Shown here piece by piece: positions 7,891 through 17,203 of a DNA stretch of 24,072 nt (its first letter is position 1; every line of letters starts with the position of its first letter). The stretch lies in contig NZ_BDUC01000028.1 of assembly GCF_002218085.1 (NCBI RefSeq), forward strand, positions 1-24,072. The letters run 5' to 3'. The position numbers and the translations under genes are program-made. A model generated the notes under the pieces. That model worked only from the letters and a program-made list of their open reading frames with translations, was not told where the DNA came from and ran no database searches. Origin of the DNA: Tolypothrix sp. NIES-4075 (lineage in GTDB: Bacteria; Cyanobacteriota; Cyanobacteriia; Cyanobacteriales; Nostocaceae).

Positions 7891-9531
7891 CTATTTAAAC
7901 GCTTCTTGTAGTTGTTCATCTGTCAGAGATTTAATTAAACTTAACGGTAGTGGTTGCTGACTAATTGTATTAATGTAATCTGTACTCAAATAGGGAAGGT
8001 AATTTGATTGTTCAGCAATGTATGTTTCAAAAAAGGGAACACTCAAAGCTTTAACATAACGACGTGCCAAAGCAGGACTTGAACCGATTACTTGTGAAGG
8101 AACAGGCACAGTTGCATTTGGTGATTCTGCAATCGTAGAAAAATGTGTCCCGCCATTGATAATTACTAAATATTTATTTGGAGTTGTTAACCAAGTAAAA
8201 GGCTGAATTTGCTCTGCTAAAGCCGGAGCAACTGTATCAGCACTGCCAGATACAATCATCACTGGAATTTTGATTTGGCTGAGACTAGCCTGACCAAAAA
8301 TACTACTATCAACTGGATTAATTGCAATCGCCGCTTTTATCCTTTGATCGGATAAATTGTATTGAGTCTTTGGTAATTTGAGCGCTAAACATTGAAGCAA
8401 GAGTGAAACATTTAAAGTATCTTTCAAGGCTGGACAGTCAGCTTTAACTTGCTGAAAATTAATCTTTACACCTGCCAATGCTAAGGCTGTATATCCACCA
8501 AAGGATTGCCCTACTACACCAATTTCTTGTAAATTTAAACGTCCCTTAAATGTTGAATCAGACTGTGACAATCTAGTGAGTTCATCTAATAAAAATTTAA
8601 TATCTAAAGGTCTATCAATTAGTTCTCTAGGATTGGTAATTGTATCTGCTGTACCCGCTAATAATGCTTGTATTTGTTTTGAATTACTACCAGGATGTTC
8701 TGGAACAGCAACCACAAAACCATAAGATGCGAGATGTTCAGCTAGATATGCAAAACTCGTTCTATCAGAACCAAGTCCGTGGGAAATGACAATTATCGGA
8801 CAAGGAGTTTGAGTAGTTGGGAGGTAAATATCAGCAGGAAATCTCCTCTGACGTGAGAGGTCATTAAGTGTAATTGTTTGCTTTGAGAAGCGAAAACTTC
8901 CGGTTTTTCCCAAGTCCATTAATGGAACAGTTTTAAGTGTAGAAGCTGTAGTTACTTTTTGTTGGGATTGTTGGTTAATAAGTGCAACTGCATTTTGAGT
9001 TTGATTTACTAAATTCTGTAGTGACTCTGCTATTGCCAAACTCTGGTCTAAGTTAATGGAAATTGCGCTTGCTGGAAACTGACGTAATACATTTAAAAGC
9101 GTAAAATTTTTTTGATCTGCGGCTGACAAAATTAGTGCAGCGCGAATTGCATAGAACCCTGACAAGTGAGATTCTGTTTGAATAACTTTCCCCAATTTTT
9201 CTAATAATCGTTCACCAATGGGTGTATAAAGAAATTGCGAAACTTCTACTTGATTTAAAGGAATAGGAGTTAGTAAAACTTTCCGCAGTTGAGTTAGTTG
9301 TTTTTTGTCTACATAATGACTATATCCAGCTAAATCATTGTCTACTTTGCCTGTTGTAGCATAGGTTTCGAGGGAACTAATGGGGATAGACCTTTCTAAA
9401 AGACCATAATTAAATTTTAGTCGTTCTGCACCGAAAGCGGGATAAGCAGTTAGTGTAGGTAGCAACCCAATACTAAAAATTCTCAAAGCCAATTTTAGCC
9501 GAACAGTTTTTTTATTTATCAAATGAGTCAT
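7891..9531 (-). CDS. Exported alpha/beta hydrolase of the cyanobacterial DUF1400/dienelactone-hydrolase type
   Basis: I chose ATG at 9531 over the TTG at 9543. A basic, hydrophobic N-terminus (RLKLALRIFSIGLLPTL, then AYPAFGAE) looks like a signal peptide cleaved near residue 38 of the longer form. Residues 40-190 match the helical DUF1400 region found before hydrolase domains in cyanobacteria. The hydrolase domain follows. In TTG-start numbering it has an oxyanion-type HGLG at 255-258, nucleophile GQSFGG with Ser347, Asp436 in GSADTVAP and His467 in GGTHFST. These form a complete Ser-Asp-His triad, as in PAF-acetylhydrolase and dienelactone hydrolase relatives. Likely an envelope or periplasmic esterase or lipase; the substrate cannot be read from sequence. 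Only nine bases separate its TTG frame from the hydrolase gene upstream. Confidence 0.85.
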   Translation of the reverse strand: MTHLINKKTVRLKLALRIFSIGLLPTLTAYPAFGAERLKFNYGLLERSIPISSLETYATTGKVDNDLAGYSHYVDKKQLTQLRKVLLTPIPLNQVEVSQFLYTPIGERLLEKLGKVIQTESHLSGFYAIRAALILSAADQKNFTLLNVLRQFPASAISINLDQSLAIAESLQNLVNQTQNAVALINQQSQQKVTTASTLKTVPLMDLGKTGSFRFSKQTITLNDLSRQRRFPADIYLPTTQTPCPIIVISHGLGSDRTSFAYLAEHLASYGFVVAVPEHPGSNSKQIQALLAGTADTITNPRELIDRPLDIKFLLDELTRLSQSDSTFKGRLNLQEIGVVGQSFGGYTALALAGVKINFQQVKADCPALKDTLNVSLLLQCLALKLPKTQYNLSDQRIKAAIAINPVDSSIFGQASLSQIKIPVMIVSGSADTVAPALAEQIQPFTWLTTPNKYLVIINGGTHFSTIAESPNATVPVPSQVIGSSPALARRYVKALSVPFFETYIAEQSNYLPYLSTDYINTISQQPLPLSLIKSLTDEQLQEAFK

Positions 9532-9552
9532 AATATCATTCAAAATAGTACA

Positions 9553-10344
9553 CTATGCAACAGTAAAATTAGCGGATAATAAAAGTTGATAGAGATTAAC
9601 ATCCCTTTCAACTAAGCAAGCATGACCGCTATGAGGTAAAGCTATGATCTGATGATTAGGGAAAATATTACTTAAATATTGTGCTTCTGCTTCTGAAGGT
9701 AAAAGTCGGTCATTTCTACTACCAATTAGTAAGACAGGTTGAGTAATTTGAGATAATTTATTCTCGTCAATATCAAAGTCTCTCATCAGGGATAATCGCT
9801 GATTAGCAGTTTCTTGTGGTGCGGAACTAGTCGATTTTGAAAGAGCAAGGCTTGCAGTAGGTGGAATTCGACTTAAATTAGCTAGAAATGGTAAAGATAA
9901 AAACGAGGATATTTTATAAAAAAGTTGAGGTGTGTAAGGAAATAAAAGTGAACCTAAATTTAACCAAGGTACTCGATGAAATGAAGAAGCAGAATTAATT
10001 AAAATAATCTTTGTAAATAGCTGAGGAAACTTTTCTAGGACTTTGAGTGCCAAGCAACCACCGAATGATTCTCCACAAAGATAAACGTGCCTACGCGGTA
10101 TTTTTTCTAGTTCTATCTTAGTTAAATTTATCACTTTTTCTGTCATTTCATCCCAACTTGTTAGATCGTCAGGTGGAATAACAAAACAACGCACATCAAA
10201 AGCAGCTTCTAAACCTGCTGTTTGAATATATATCAATTCCTTCCCAGTCTCATCCATCCCCGGTAGAAACACAAAGAGTGGATAATTTGGGTTAGATGAT
10301 TGCGTAGTTATAAAATAAGGATGACTTTGAGTTTTAGGTGGCAT
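9553..10344 (-). CDS. Alpha/beta hydrolase, esterase or phytyl-ester-synthase-like hydrolase domain
   Basis: ATG at 10344 is preferred over the TTG at 10389, because the first 15 residues of the longer form look non-coding. The product is about 263 residues. FLPGMDETG (41-49 in longer numbering) is the oxyanion loop, GESFGG at 106-111 the nucleophile elbow with Ser108, SRNDRLLPS the acid (Asp227) and HSGHACL the base (His256). The run GESFGGCLALKVLEKFP followed by INSASSFHR resembles the hydrolase half of plant and cyanobacterial phytyl ester synthase/diacylglycerol acyltransferase proteins, but the acyltransferase half is absent. It may act on lipid or pigment esters; that is an inference. 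No signal peptide is visible, so it is probably cytoplasmic. It lies in a tight minus-strand run with the antiporter gene before it and a second hydrolase after it. Confidence 0.8.
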   Translation of the reverse strand: MPPKTQSHPYFITTQSSNPNYPLFVFLPGMDETGKELIYIQTAGLEAAFDVRCFVIPPDDLTSWDEMTEKVINLTKIELEKIPRRHVYLCGESFGGCLALKVLEKFPQLFTKIILINSASSFHRVPWLNLGSLLFPYTPQLFYKISSFLSLPFLANLSRIPPTASLALSKSTSSAPQETANQRLSLMRDFDIDENKLSQITQPVLLIGSRNDRLLPSEAEAQYLSNIFPNHQIIALPHSGHACLVERDVNLYQLLLSANFTVA

Positions 10345-10413
10345 AACTAAACTAATATATATTGATAATGAAATCTCTAACGTTGGCAAGTCATCAAATA
10401 ATCTTAATTCCGA

Positions 10414-11691
10414 CTAAACTAATTCAGAAGCAGTCCTGCTTATTTTTCCACTTTCTTGTGTTTTAATATCATCACTATTTGCTGTTAAAGACTCCTGTAT
10501 TAAACGTAAATCAAGCAGACTGGCGACCCAACCAGCCGTCAATCCTTGGAAAAAAACTGTCATCATTATTGTCAAAAATACTAAGGCTTTAATTGAATCA
10601 CCGCCATTAATACCCTGTTTTGTAAGTGAAACCGCAAATAAAGAAGCTAAAGAAGCAGCTACAATTCCACGAGGAGCAACCCAAGATAAAAATAACTGCT
10701 GTTGCCAGTTAAAATCTTGATTCCAAGTAGATATTAAAATATTAATAGGACGCACTATTAGCATCAGTACTAAAACTGTCAGAACACTACCCCAACCTAA
10801 AGCAAAAACACTGGCAATTGATAAGTCTGCTGCTAACAGAATGAACAAAACTGAATTGGCTAAAATACTCAACTGTTCATTAAATCGACGCAATAAAGGT
10901 TCTGAAGGTAGGTTACTAGCTTTTAAAACTATCCCCATAACTACAGCAACCACCAAACCAGACTCACCACGTAAAACTTGTGCCAAACTAAATAAACCCC
11001 AGACACTAGCTAAAACGACTAGATTTTTTAACTCTTGGGATAAGAATTTATCCTGTTTGATAATTTGGGATAGCAACCAGCCTCCAGTTGTACCAATAGC
11101 TATGCCTATACCCAAACGCAAAACTAGACCCTTAATTAAAATGAGTGGCTCCACATTTCCACTTAAGACAAAGTGAAGCACAATCACAGCCAAAATTGCA
11201 CCAATTGGATCGATAAAAACACCCTCTCCTTCTAAAAGTGTTGAGACTTTTTTTTCTACACCAATTTGTTTGAGGAGTGGATTAATTACTGTTGGGCCTG
11301 TCACAACTACTAAGGAGGCATAAAGAAAAGCAATTGACCAGGGAAATTCACTCAGCCAGTGTGCAGCTATTCCAGCACCAGTTAAGGTAATTAGCACTCC
11401 CAAAGTGACAAGATTGCGAAGACTACTAGAAACCTCTTTTAACTCTCCTAACTGTAGATTTAAACCACCCTCGAATAAAATCAGCGCCACTGAGAGGGAA
11501 ACTACAACTTCTAAACCAACACCCAGTAAAGATGGATTTAAAAAATCAAAACCATCTCGCCCCAGAAGAATCCCAAATAGAAGTAGCAAGACTATACTAG
11601 GAATGTGAAAATAACCAGCTAAAACTTGAGCAGCAATACCAGCTACAACTGTTGCACTGATCAGAATAGTAATGGGTAAGGATTCTTCCAT
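10414..11691 (-). CDS. Na+(K+)/H+ antiporter, CPA1/NhaP-type
   Basis: The 425-residue integral membrane protein has about 11-12 hydrophobic helices, starting ILISATVVAGIAAQVLAG. It carries hallmark antiporter motifs: LFEGGL at 72-77, VVTGPT around 129-134 and EGEGVFIDPIGA at 154-165, where Asp161 sits at the ion-binding helix position. A late helix contains WVAPRGIVAASLASLF, the usual APRG motif. The C-terminal tail is short and hydrophilic, with no RCK/TrkA domain. The predicted role is proton-coupled export of Na+ or K+ across the plasma membrane for pH and salt balance. The ATG at 11691 is well placed. It is the first gene of the run that includes both hydrolases and the zincin, with a 24-base gap to the next long frame. 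Confidence 0.9.
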   Translation of the reverse strand: MEESLPITILISATVVAGIAAQVLAGYFHIPSIVLLLLFGILLGRDGFDFLNPSLLGVGLEVVVSLSVALILFEGGLNLQLGELKEVSSSLRNLVTLGVLITLTGAGIAAHWLSEFPWSIAFLYASLVVVTGPTVINPLLKQIGVEKKVSTLLEGEGVFIDPIGAILAVIVLHFVLSGNVEPLILIKGLVLRLGIGIAIGTTGGWLLSQIIKQDKFLSQELKNLVVLASVWGLFSLAQVLRGESGLVVAVVMGIVLKASNLPSEPLLRRFNEQLSILANSVLFILLAADLSIASVFALGWGSVLTVLVLMLIVRPINILISTWNQDFNWQQQLFLSWVAPRGIVAASLASLFAVSLTKQGINGGDSIKALVFLTIMMTVFFQGLTAGWVASLLDLRLIQESLTANSDDIKTQESGKISRTASELV

Positions 11692-12008
11692 AGAAAATTT
11701 AAGTTGTGTTGTACAACCTCCTATAACTGAATAGTTCTAAATTATGAGGTTTATATTTCAGGAAAAAAATGATAGCTATTTACGCTGTACTGTACTAGCA
11801 TTTTAACAGGTTGATACTGGCGCGACAGGCGGGAGCATAGTTTACTTCACCAAAGGAGTATACTAACGCACTGCTAGCGATCGCCACTAACTTAATACGC
11901 TTGGGTTAAGGGCTACTGGCAACAATTTTGGGTTTTCGAGACGCGATAAATCGCCGTCTCTACAAATATTTTGTTGCTCATTCTGAACTGTATTGGCTAC
12001 TAACTCAC
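11692..12008. other. Intergenic region between antiporter and cupin genes
   Basis: No convincing gene was found. It contains a HIP1-type octamer near 11877 and a dispersed-repeat-like hairpin at 11938-11960. The promoter of the antiporter operon should lie in the right-hand part of the minus-strand leader, but no clear -35/-10 pair is visible. Confidence 0.5.
11938..11960. repeat. Short hairpin repeat (GAGACG...CGTCTC)
   Basis: GAGACG at 11938-11943 pairs with CGTCTC at 11955-11960, and an inner CGAT/ATCG extends the stem. It resembles small dispersed palindromes of Nostoc-type genomes. It is followed by TACAAATATTTT, not a classical T-tract terminator. Confidence 0.5.
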
Positions 12009-12464
12009 TTATCTAAATCGACAAGATTGGTCTATAGTCGGAGTCTCCTCAAATTGCACCATTATTAGAACAGCTGGCACATCGCCTACTGTTCCAGATA
12101 AGTGACCCTTATGACCTTGCGCGTCTGTTTTCGTACCCTGATCTTCTCCAAAGGAAATTTCACCAACACCCATCTCAACTCGCTGTCCGTCCATAGTCTC
12201 CACAAACCAGCGTCCCGACAAAGGTATAATCCACTGGGGTTTCGGGTTCTCATGCCAGTTACCAACCCATCCCACAGGTAGCACAGTAAAAGTGATTGTA
12301 GCACCGGACTGCTTCAAATTAGAAAGCCACTGCGGTGAGGTATCCGGGGCTATGCCTTTTTCCATAAAGTCTTCAATTTGACAACGGGATTGGTGACTTA
12401 TACCGTCGTTGTCAGTCCAGACGTGCCAGTATTCAATTGTTGGTTTGGGTGATGTATTCTGCAT
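12009..12464 (-). CDS. Cupin-fold protein, uncharacterised
   Basis: The 151-residue soluble protein contains a cupin-like core: WHENPKPQWIIPLSGRWFVE (about 70-89), then MDGQRVEMGVGEISFGEDQG and AQGHKGHLSG (about 115-124). Histidines at 71, 117 and 120 region are candidate metal ligands. The N-terminal YWHVWTDNDGISHQSRC is a distinctive feature of a family of small cupin proteins in bacteria and fungi. No enzymatic activity can be named from the sequence. It starts at ATG 12464, 55 bases beyond the end of the glucoamylase gene, and could be the last gene of that run. A purely binding or isomerase role is equally possible. Confidence 0.7.
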   Translation of the reverse strand: MQNTSPKPTIEYWHVWTDNDGISHQSRCQIEDFMEKGIAPDTSPQWLSNLKQSGATITFTVLPVGWVGNWHENPKPQWIIPLSGRWFVETMDGQRVEMGVGEISFGEDQGTKTDAQGHKGHLSGTVGDVPAVLIMVQFEETPTIDQSCRFR

Positions 12465-12510
12465 AATAATGGCTCTTTTTTATCCGAAATGTATTGAAAG
12501 GCGAACTAGA

Positions 12511-12526
12511 AATTAGGAATTACGAA
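12511..12526. repeat. Short AT-rich dispersed-repeat-like sequence
   Basis: AATTAGGAATTACGAA overlaps the last codons of the glucoamylase gene and resembles the ACGAATTA repeats at 19425-19467. Similar strings are common between Nostoc genes. Assignment is tentative. Confidence 0.3.
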
Positions 12527-14916
12527 ATTCTAATCGTATAATTGCGTCCTTCCCATTTGCTGCTTTCAATCCAGAAAAAGGTAAAGTTGATTGGCTGTTG
12601 CTGATTATCATCAATAGCAATATCTACAAAATTAACCCCTAATTTTGTAGAAGTAGCAGGTGTATCTTTTACGGTTTGCCAATTATCATCTGACCAGTGC
12701 AAGTGAAAAGATACTAAAGCGTGAATTCGCAATGTATAGCCTTTTTTAACTTTATCTATTTGTCGGTTAAATTTCCAAATTTCTAACGATTTACACTGCT
12801 TTCTTTCGCCTAGATATCGATTCGCCACCTGTGGAATCAAATCAAATACCTGACCATCATGATTTGACCGTAGCAGTTTGATATACTCCGAATGTGCCCA
12901 CATCAAAGGCATTGCCGAACCTGTTGGTTTTCCTAAATACACATGGTTTTCAGATATATCTGCTTCATCCCAAACCTGTTCAGGTAGTAAACAAGTGTCT
13001 GAAGCAAATCCTTCCATCGCCTTAATATATGTTTTGACATCGCCACCAACAGCTAGTTCATAATGTCCTCGTTCTCCTGTCAAGAGAGGCCAAGCGCGTC
13101 CCTTACCAAAACCGGTATAAGGACTGCCGTCTTCTTGCTGTCCGTAGCCGTCGTGGTTGTAACGATGCCAACAAGGGCCAGCAGATGTATCTACTTTCAA
13201 AACTGCATCAATTACTTTGACAGAATCAACAATAATCGGGTCATCAGGTTTGCGAATTCCATAGCGTACTAATTGCAAAAACCCACCATCAACAATTTCC
13301 TTCGCGGGAAATTCTGACGGTTCGCCAGGTGGTTGACTGCTGATAACAAGAGTTCCTTGGTTAGGATTTTCGTTGGGTTGAGAATTATTAATATCTGTAG
13401 GAGTAATCCGAATGTAATGGCGTTTGATGCCAGGAACTAAAGTTCCTTCAGTAGTAACCGTCCAATCTTCGATGTGAGATTCTAAAAAATCAGCGTATTC
13501 TTCTATAAACTTTGCTGTTGCTTCATCGCCACGTTCACGAACAAATTGAGCAGCACAAATTAAGGCGGCAATATTAGATGCTAATGTTGATGGTGAATAA
13601 CCGCTATTTTCTTCCCAGCGTTCTTGTTGGGTAGCTGGGCCATGACGAATTAAATAACCCGCCGCCCGTAAAATCATCGGATAAATATCGAAGTTTAAAC
13701 AAGTTTTCTGTTGGTGCAATAGCCATGCTAATAGAATGGGAAATGCCACCTCGTCAAGCTGAATACCTGTCCAATAAGGTTTCCCATCAACCCAGAAGTT
13801 TTGGGGAAAACCGCCGTCTTCCTGCTGACTCGTAGCGAGATAAATTAGCGATCGCACTGCTGTATCTGTTTCCCCAGCAGCCACTAAACCTGCTACACTA
13901 CTAACCATATCCCGCGTCCAGACAAGGTGATATCCTCCTTGGTCTTGGTCGTCTTTGGCTTCACCCCAAGGGATAGCCAGAGATGCAATTAATGCACCTG
14001 GATAGGTTTTATCTTCGTGTGCCAACAACAGACTAATGCTGTTGTGATATAACTTACCCTGATCATAAGAACTATTTTCTAATGGTTTGATGCCATCGCG
14101 CGATCGCTTCCACTGTTCGTTATATAGCTGCTTCTGCTGTTCAAAAGGAATATTAAGCGACTGAAACAGTGTGGAAATTGCATTGTGCAGATTTGTGCCA
14201 AATGCCAATCCTAAAGTAAACTCTTTAGTGCTATCTAAAGTTAGTTCTCCAGTCAGAGCTAGGTTGCCATCTACAGCACTATCAAACTCCCAATCCATCT
14301 GAAAATTATCAGCTAAATCTGTCCAACCATCACTTTGGCCAACGTAGCCACAAGAAACACCGATAAAAGGAATTGTTGCACCCATCGCTAACCATCTTCC
14401 TCCTTTCTCGGCTGTGAGAATTCGATGTCCAGCAACTTCTACAGCGTAACCATTATTACCTCTACCTCCAACTTCTAAATGCGGCGCACACAAAGCATAT
14501 AGCTGGAGTTGGGAAATAAAATCGCTATCTCCTGTTAATTTTGTGCGTTGTAAAATACAGGATAAATGCGGGTCAGCAATCACTTCTTTGATGACAGCAT
14601 AACGCCCTTGTGGATCGGAATTAGTGATGCGATATCCTAAACCATGAGTCCACATCGGTTCAACTTTTGATTCGAGATGGCGTTTCTCTTCGTGAAAAAA
14701 ACTTTTTCCATCAGAAATTAGATACTGTAAATCCCGAACTTGGGGAGTGTCTACTGTGGGATGGTAAATTTCAGTAACAACACCATTCCAGATAGTAAAC
14801 CAAATGTTACTAGAAGTAGAGTAAGCTGTGCCGACTCCATCTTTATTAGCATGAGTCCATCGAGGATCGATGCCGGGTGAGCCGAAAGCCTGTCCTTGAC
14901 CAAGAATTTTTACCAT
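12520..14916 (-). CDS. Glucoamylase-type glycoside hydrolase family 15 protein
   Basis: The 798-residue protein begins with the bacterial glucoamylase/glucodextranase N-terminal beta-sandwich (about 5-265, opening GQAFGSPGIDPRWTHANKDG). The (alpha/alpha)6 catalytic barrel follows (about 290-690). Active-site motifs are present: GGYHLVWTRDM at 327-337, GIQLDE at 384-389, ERWEENSGYSPST at 432-444 with the general-acid Glu435/436, and LLPEQVWDE at 643-651 with the general base Glu646. A C-terminal part of about 100 residues looks like a small carbohydrate-binding or beta domain (FHLHWSDDNWQ). It should release glucose from the non-reducing ends of alpha-glucans such as glycogen. No signal peptide is seen, so it is probably cytoplasmic. 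It lies downstream of the broken CDF gene on the same strand. Confidence 0.9.
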   Translation of the reverse strand: MVKILGQGQAFGSPGIDPRWTHANKDGVGTAYSTSSNIWFTIWNGVVTEIYHPTVDTPQVRDLQYLISDGKSFFHEEKRHLESKVEPMWTHGLGYRITNSDPQGRYAVIKEVIADPHLSCILQRTKLTGDSDFISQLQLYALCAPHLEVGGRGNNGYAVEVAGHRILTAEKGGRWLAMGATIPFIGVSCGYVGQSDGWTDLADNFQMDWEFDSAVDGNLALTGELTLDSTKEFTLGLAFGTNLHNAISTLFQSLNIPFEQQKQLYNEQWKRSRDGIKPLENSSYDQGKLYHNSISLLLAHEDKTYPGALIASLAIPWGEAKDDQDQGGYHLVWTRDMVSSVAGLVAAGETDTAVRSLIYLATSQQEDGGFPQNFWVDGKPYWTGIQLDEVAFPILLAWLLHQQKTCLNFDIYPMILRAAGYLIRHGPATQQERWEENSGYSPSTLASNIAALICAAQFVRERGDEATAKFIEEYADFLESHIEDWTVTTEGTLVPGIKRHYIRITPTDINNSQPNENPNQGTLVISSQPPGEPSEFPAKEIVDGGFLQLVRYGIRKPDDPIIVDSVKVIDAVLKVDTSAGPCWHRYNHDGYGQQEDGSPYTGFGKGRAWPLLTGERGHYELAVGGDVKTYIKAMEGFASDTCLLPEQVWDEADISENHVYLGKPTGSAMPLMWAHSEYIKLLRSNHDGQVFDLIPQVANRYLGERKQCKSLEIWKFNRQIDKVKKGYTLRIHALVSFHLHWSDDNWQTVKDTPATSTKLGVNFVDIAIDDNQQQPINFTFFWIESSKWEGRNYTIRIS

Positions 14917-14966
14917 AATTTATTGTCCAGTTCAGCGCTGTAGTTGATATTTATTTTCTAAAAAAT

Positions 14967-15905
14967 TTATTGAGAAGTTTGAGAAGCTTTGCGAGCAGCA
15001 GTTAAGGATTTAGCTTCGATAAAAATTTGTTTTATTTCAGGATGTTTTTGGCTAATTTTTGCTTCTAAATTTTCTACAGTTAGTGCTATTTCTTCACCTG
15101 TGAGATTTTGAGAAAACTGAATTTCCAAGTTTAGTAATACTTCTTTTGGAGCAAGTTGCATTGTTAGCACCCGGATAACTTCTTTCACTCCTGGTTCTGT
15201 TTTTGACAAAGAACGGATATTAGCTATAGTTTTAGGATCGGCACTTTCACCAACTAATAACCCTTTACTTTATCTCGCTAGTACCACTGCTACTATAGCT
15301 AAGATAATACCAATAATAATTGAGGCACTGCCGTCAAAATAAACATTATTAAATAAATGTCCTAAGAATATTCCGATTAAGGCAACGATTAAACCTAAAA
15401 TTGCCGCAGTATCCTCAAATAATATTGTAATTACTGTGGGGTCTTTACTGTTTTTGATAGCTTGCCAAAAATTTTGTTTGCCTTTAGTCGGCAAAAACTC
15501 TTTTAAAGCTACAGTCCAAGAATAACCCTCTAATAATATTGCTAGACCTAACACAATATAATTCCACATTGGGTCTTCTAGCGGACTAGGGTTAATTAAA
15601 TGAATAATTCCCTCATAAATTGACATCCCGCCACCAATGGCAAAGATGAGAATAGCAACAATAAAAGTCCAGAAGTAAAGTTCTTGTCCGTAACCAAAAG
15701 GATGACTATCATCTGCTGGTTTTTGGCTTCTGATAATTCCCAGCAAAAGTAATAGTTGATCGCTAGTATCTACAATTGAATGAATACCCTCAGATATCAT
15801 GGCAGAACTGCCAGTAATGGAAGCGGCGATAAATTTAGTAATAGCGATCGCTAAATTCGACCCCATCGCCGCAAAGATCGTTTTTTTAGATGAATCAATT
15901 GCCAT
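14967..15905 (-). pseudogene. Cation diffusion facilitator (CDF) transporter interrupted by one nonsense codon
   Basis: ATG at 15905 opens 211 codons with the CDF membrane domain: ISEGIHSIVDTSD (His42, Asp46, Asp49 in helix 2), SHPFGYGQELYFW after it, and LFEDTAA (Glu164, Asp165) in helix 5. A TAA follows at 15272-15270. The same frame continues as SKGLLVGESADPKTIANIRS and then the usual cytoplasmic dimerisation domain to 14967, with no further stop. Family members normally read ARESKGLL here, so one G-to-T change (GAA to TAA) explains the break. Restored, the protein has about 312 residues, a normal length. The transporter would export divalent metals in exchange for protons. The truncated membrane part lacks the dimerisation domain and is probably inactive. 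It is 18 bases from the permease gene. Confidence 0.85.
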
Positions 15906-15923
15906 GATTGTAAATATTAGCTT

Positions 15924-17168
15924 CTAAATGGGTAAGTTTCTCACAGATTTATTTCTCCTCTTTCTCATAGCATAATGCATCATGTTATGGTGGTGTTCGC
16001 TATGTTCTTGCTCGCTGCCGCTATTCATCATTTTCAGCATATTCGGCCCGCCAGTTTTGAAGAACCGCGCAACGAGTAAAGCTGCTAGAGCCAAAAATAA
16101 AATATTCAATACTGTAGTGTAGTTAAATTGGATAGATGCTTCAACTACTTTGGCGCTGTGTTCTTGTGGTATTAACCCCAAAACTTGGAACAAAACTTCA
16201 ATGATTAATGCCGCACTTACCATCGCTGCGTAAAAAGCGGCCGCGAGAAATATACTAATTTTCAAACCGTAATATTTCCGGTAAATATTTAAAATTGGTA
16301 GTATAATCAGGTCAGCAAAAATAAATGCAACTACGCCTCCAAAGCTAATACCTCCATTCCACAACACAGCAGCTAAAGGAACATTCCCCACAGAACAAAC
16401 AAAGGAAAATATTGCTACAATTGGCCCGACAATTGGCCCCCATAATTTCGCCCATATCGGATGATCTGTGAGAAAGAATGCTTGCCAAAATTCATTGGGA
16501 ACCCAAGCAGCCAAAGCTCCGCCAATTATTAATCCCAGCGCAATATCTAACCACACCGAAACCCAGTCCATGACAAAGTAATGGCTAATGGATGTAAATC
16601 CTTTATCAGAAAAAATCCTTTGCCAAATGGAACCTTCTGTAACTGACATATCCATATTGGCGTGTCCTTCCATTTTGCCAGAAAGTCCTCGGTTCGCTTG
16701 TTTTTTAGCTGATTTCACCATCTGAGGTTTGAGGAATACTTTAAACAGAAATACCAGTATGGCAATCATCAATAGCCCACCGACATACTCAGCCAGGGTA
16801 AATTGCCACCCCATTAATACTGCCAAGATAATGCCTAGTTCAATGACTAAATTAGTTGAGGCAAATTGAAATGCGATCGCGGCTGTAAAGTTACCCCCTT
16901 TGCGAAAGATTGAGCGGGCAAGGGCGACAGAAGCATAAGAACACGAAGATGAAGCTGCACCCAAACCACAGGCTACTGCGATCGATTTTGGTGACGCATC
17001 TGGTAGTAGTCGGCTCATTTCCCCTTTAGAAATTACCGCTTGAACAACACCTGATAGTGTAAAGCCAAGAATCAGCGCCCAAAGAATTTCCCAGAACATA
17101 GAAAATGTCATGCTGAGTGCTAGGAAAATTCCATTTATGGGGTCGCTAAAAGGGTTTATAGTGTTCAT
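15924..17168 (-). CDS. Permease of the COG0701/ArsP-like family with a histidine-rich tail
   Basis: ATG at 17168 is preferred to the TTG at 17177. The product has about 414 residues and 8-10 membrane helices in two halves. The first half has the family signature AASSSCSYASVALARSIF, and the second half has FSFVCSVGNVPLAAVLWNGG, the matching repeat. A soluble loop between the halves contains GHANMDMS. The C-terminus is histidine/methionine-rich (EQEHSEHHHNMMHYAM). Relatives export organoarsenicals or are of unknown substrate. The conserved Cys and the His/Met tail point to a soft-metal or metalloid substrate, which is an inference. It lies 18 bases before the CDF gene and was probably co-transcribed with it. 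Confidence 0.8.
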   Translation of the reverse strand: MNTINPFSDPINGIFLALSMTFSMFWEILWALILGFTLSGVVQAVISKGEMSRLLPDASPKSIAVACGLGAASSSCSYASVALARSIFRKGGNFTAAIAFQFASTNLVIELGIILAVLMGWQFTLAEYVGGLLMIAILVFLFKVFLKPQMVKSAKKQANRGLSGKMEGHANMDMSVTEGSIWQRIFSDKGFTSISHYFVMDWVSVWLDIALGLIIGGALAAWVPNEFWQAFFLTDHPIWAKLWGPIVGPIVAIFSFVCSVGNVPLAAVLWNGGISFGGVVAFIFADLIILPILNIYRKYYGLKISIFLAAAFYAAMVSAALIIEVLFQVLGLIPQEHSAKVVEASIQFNYTTVLNILFLALAALLVARFFKTGGPNMLKMMNSGSEQEHSEHHHNMMHYAMRKRRNKSVRNLPI

Positions 17169-17203
17169 TTTTATCAATTATCAGAATAGTTTTAGAGCAA
17201 TTG

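Noticed and set aside
10841..11608. Plus-strand open frames inside the antiporter gene
   Set aside because: They are antisense shadows of a gene with clear antiporter motifs.
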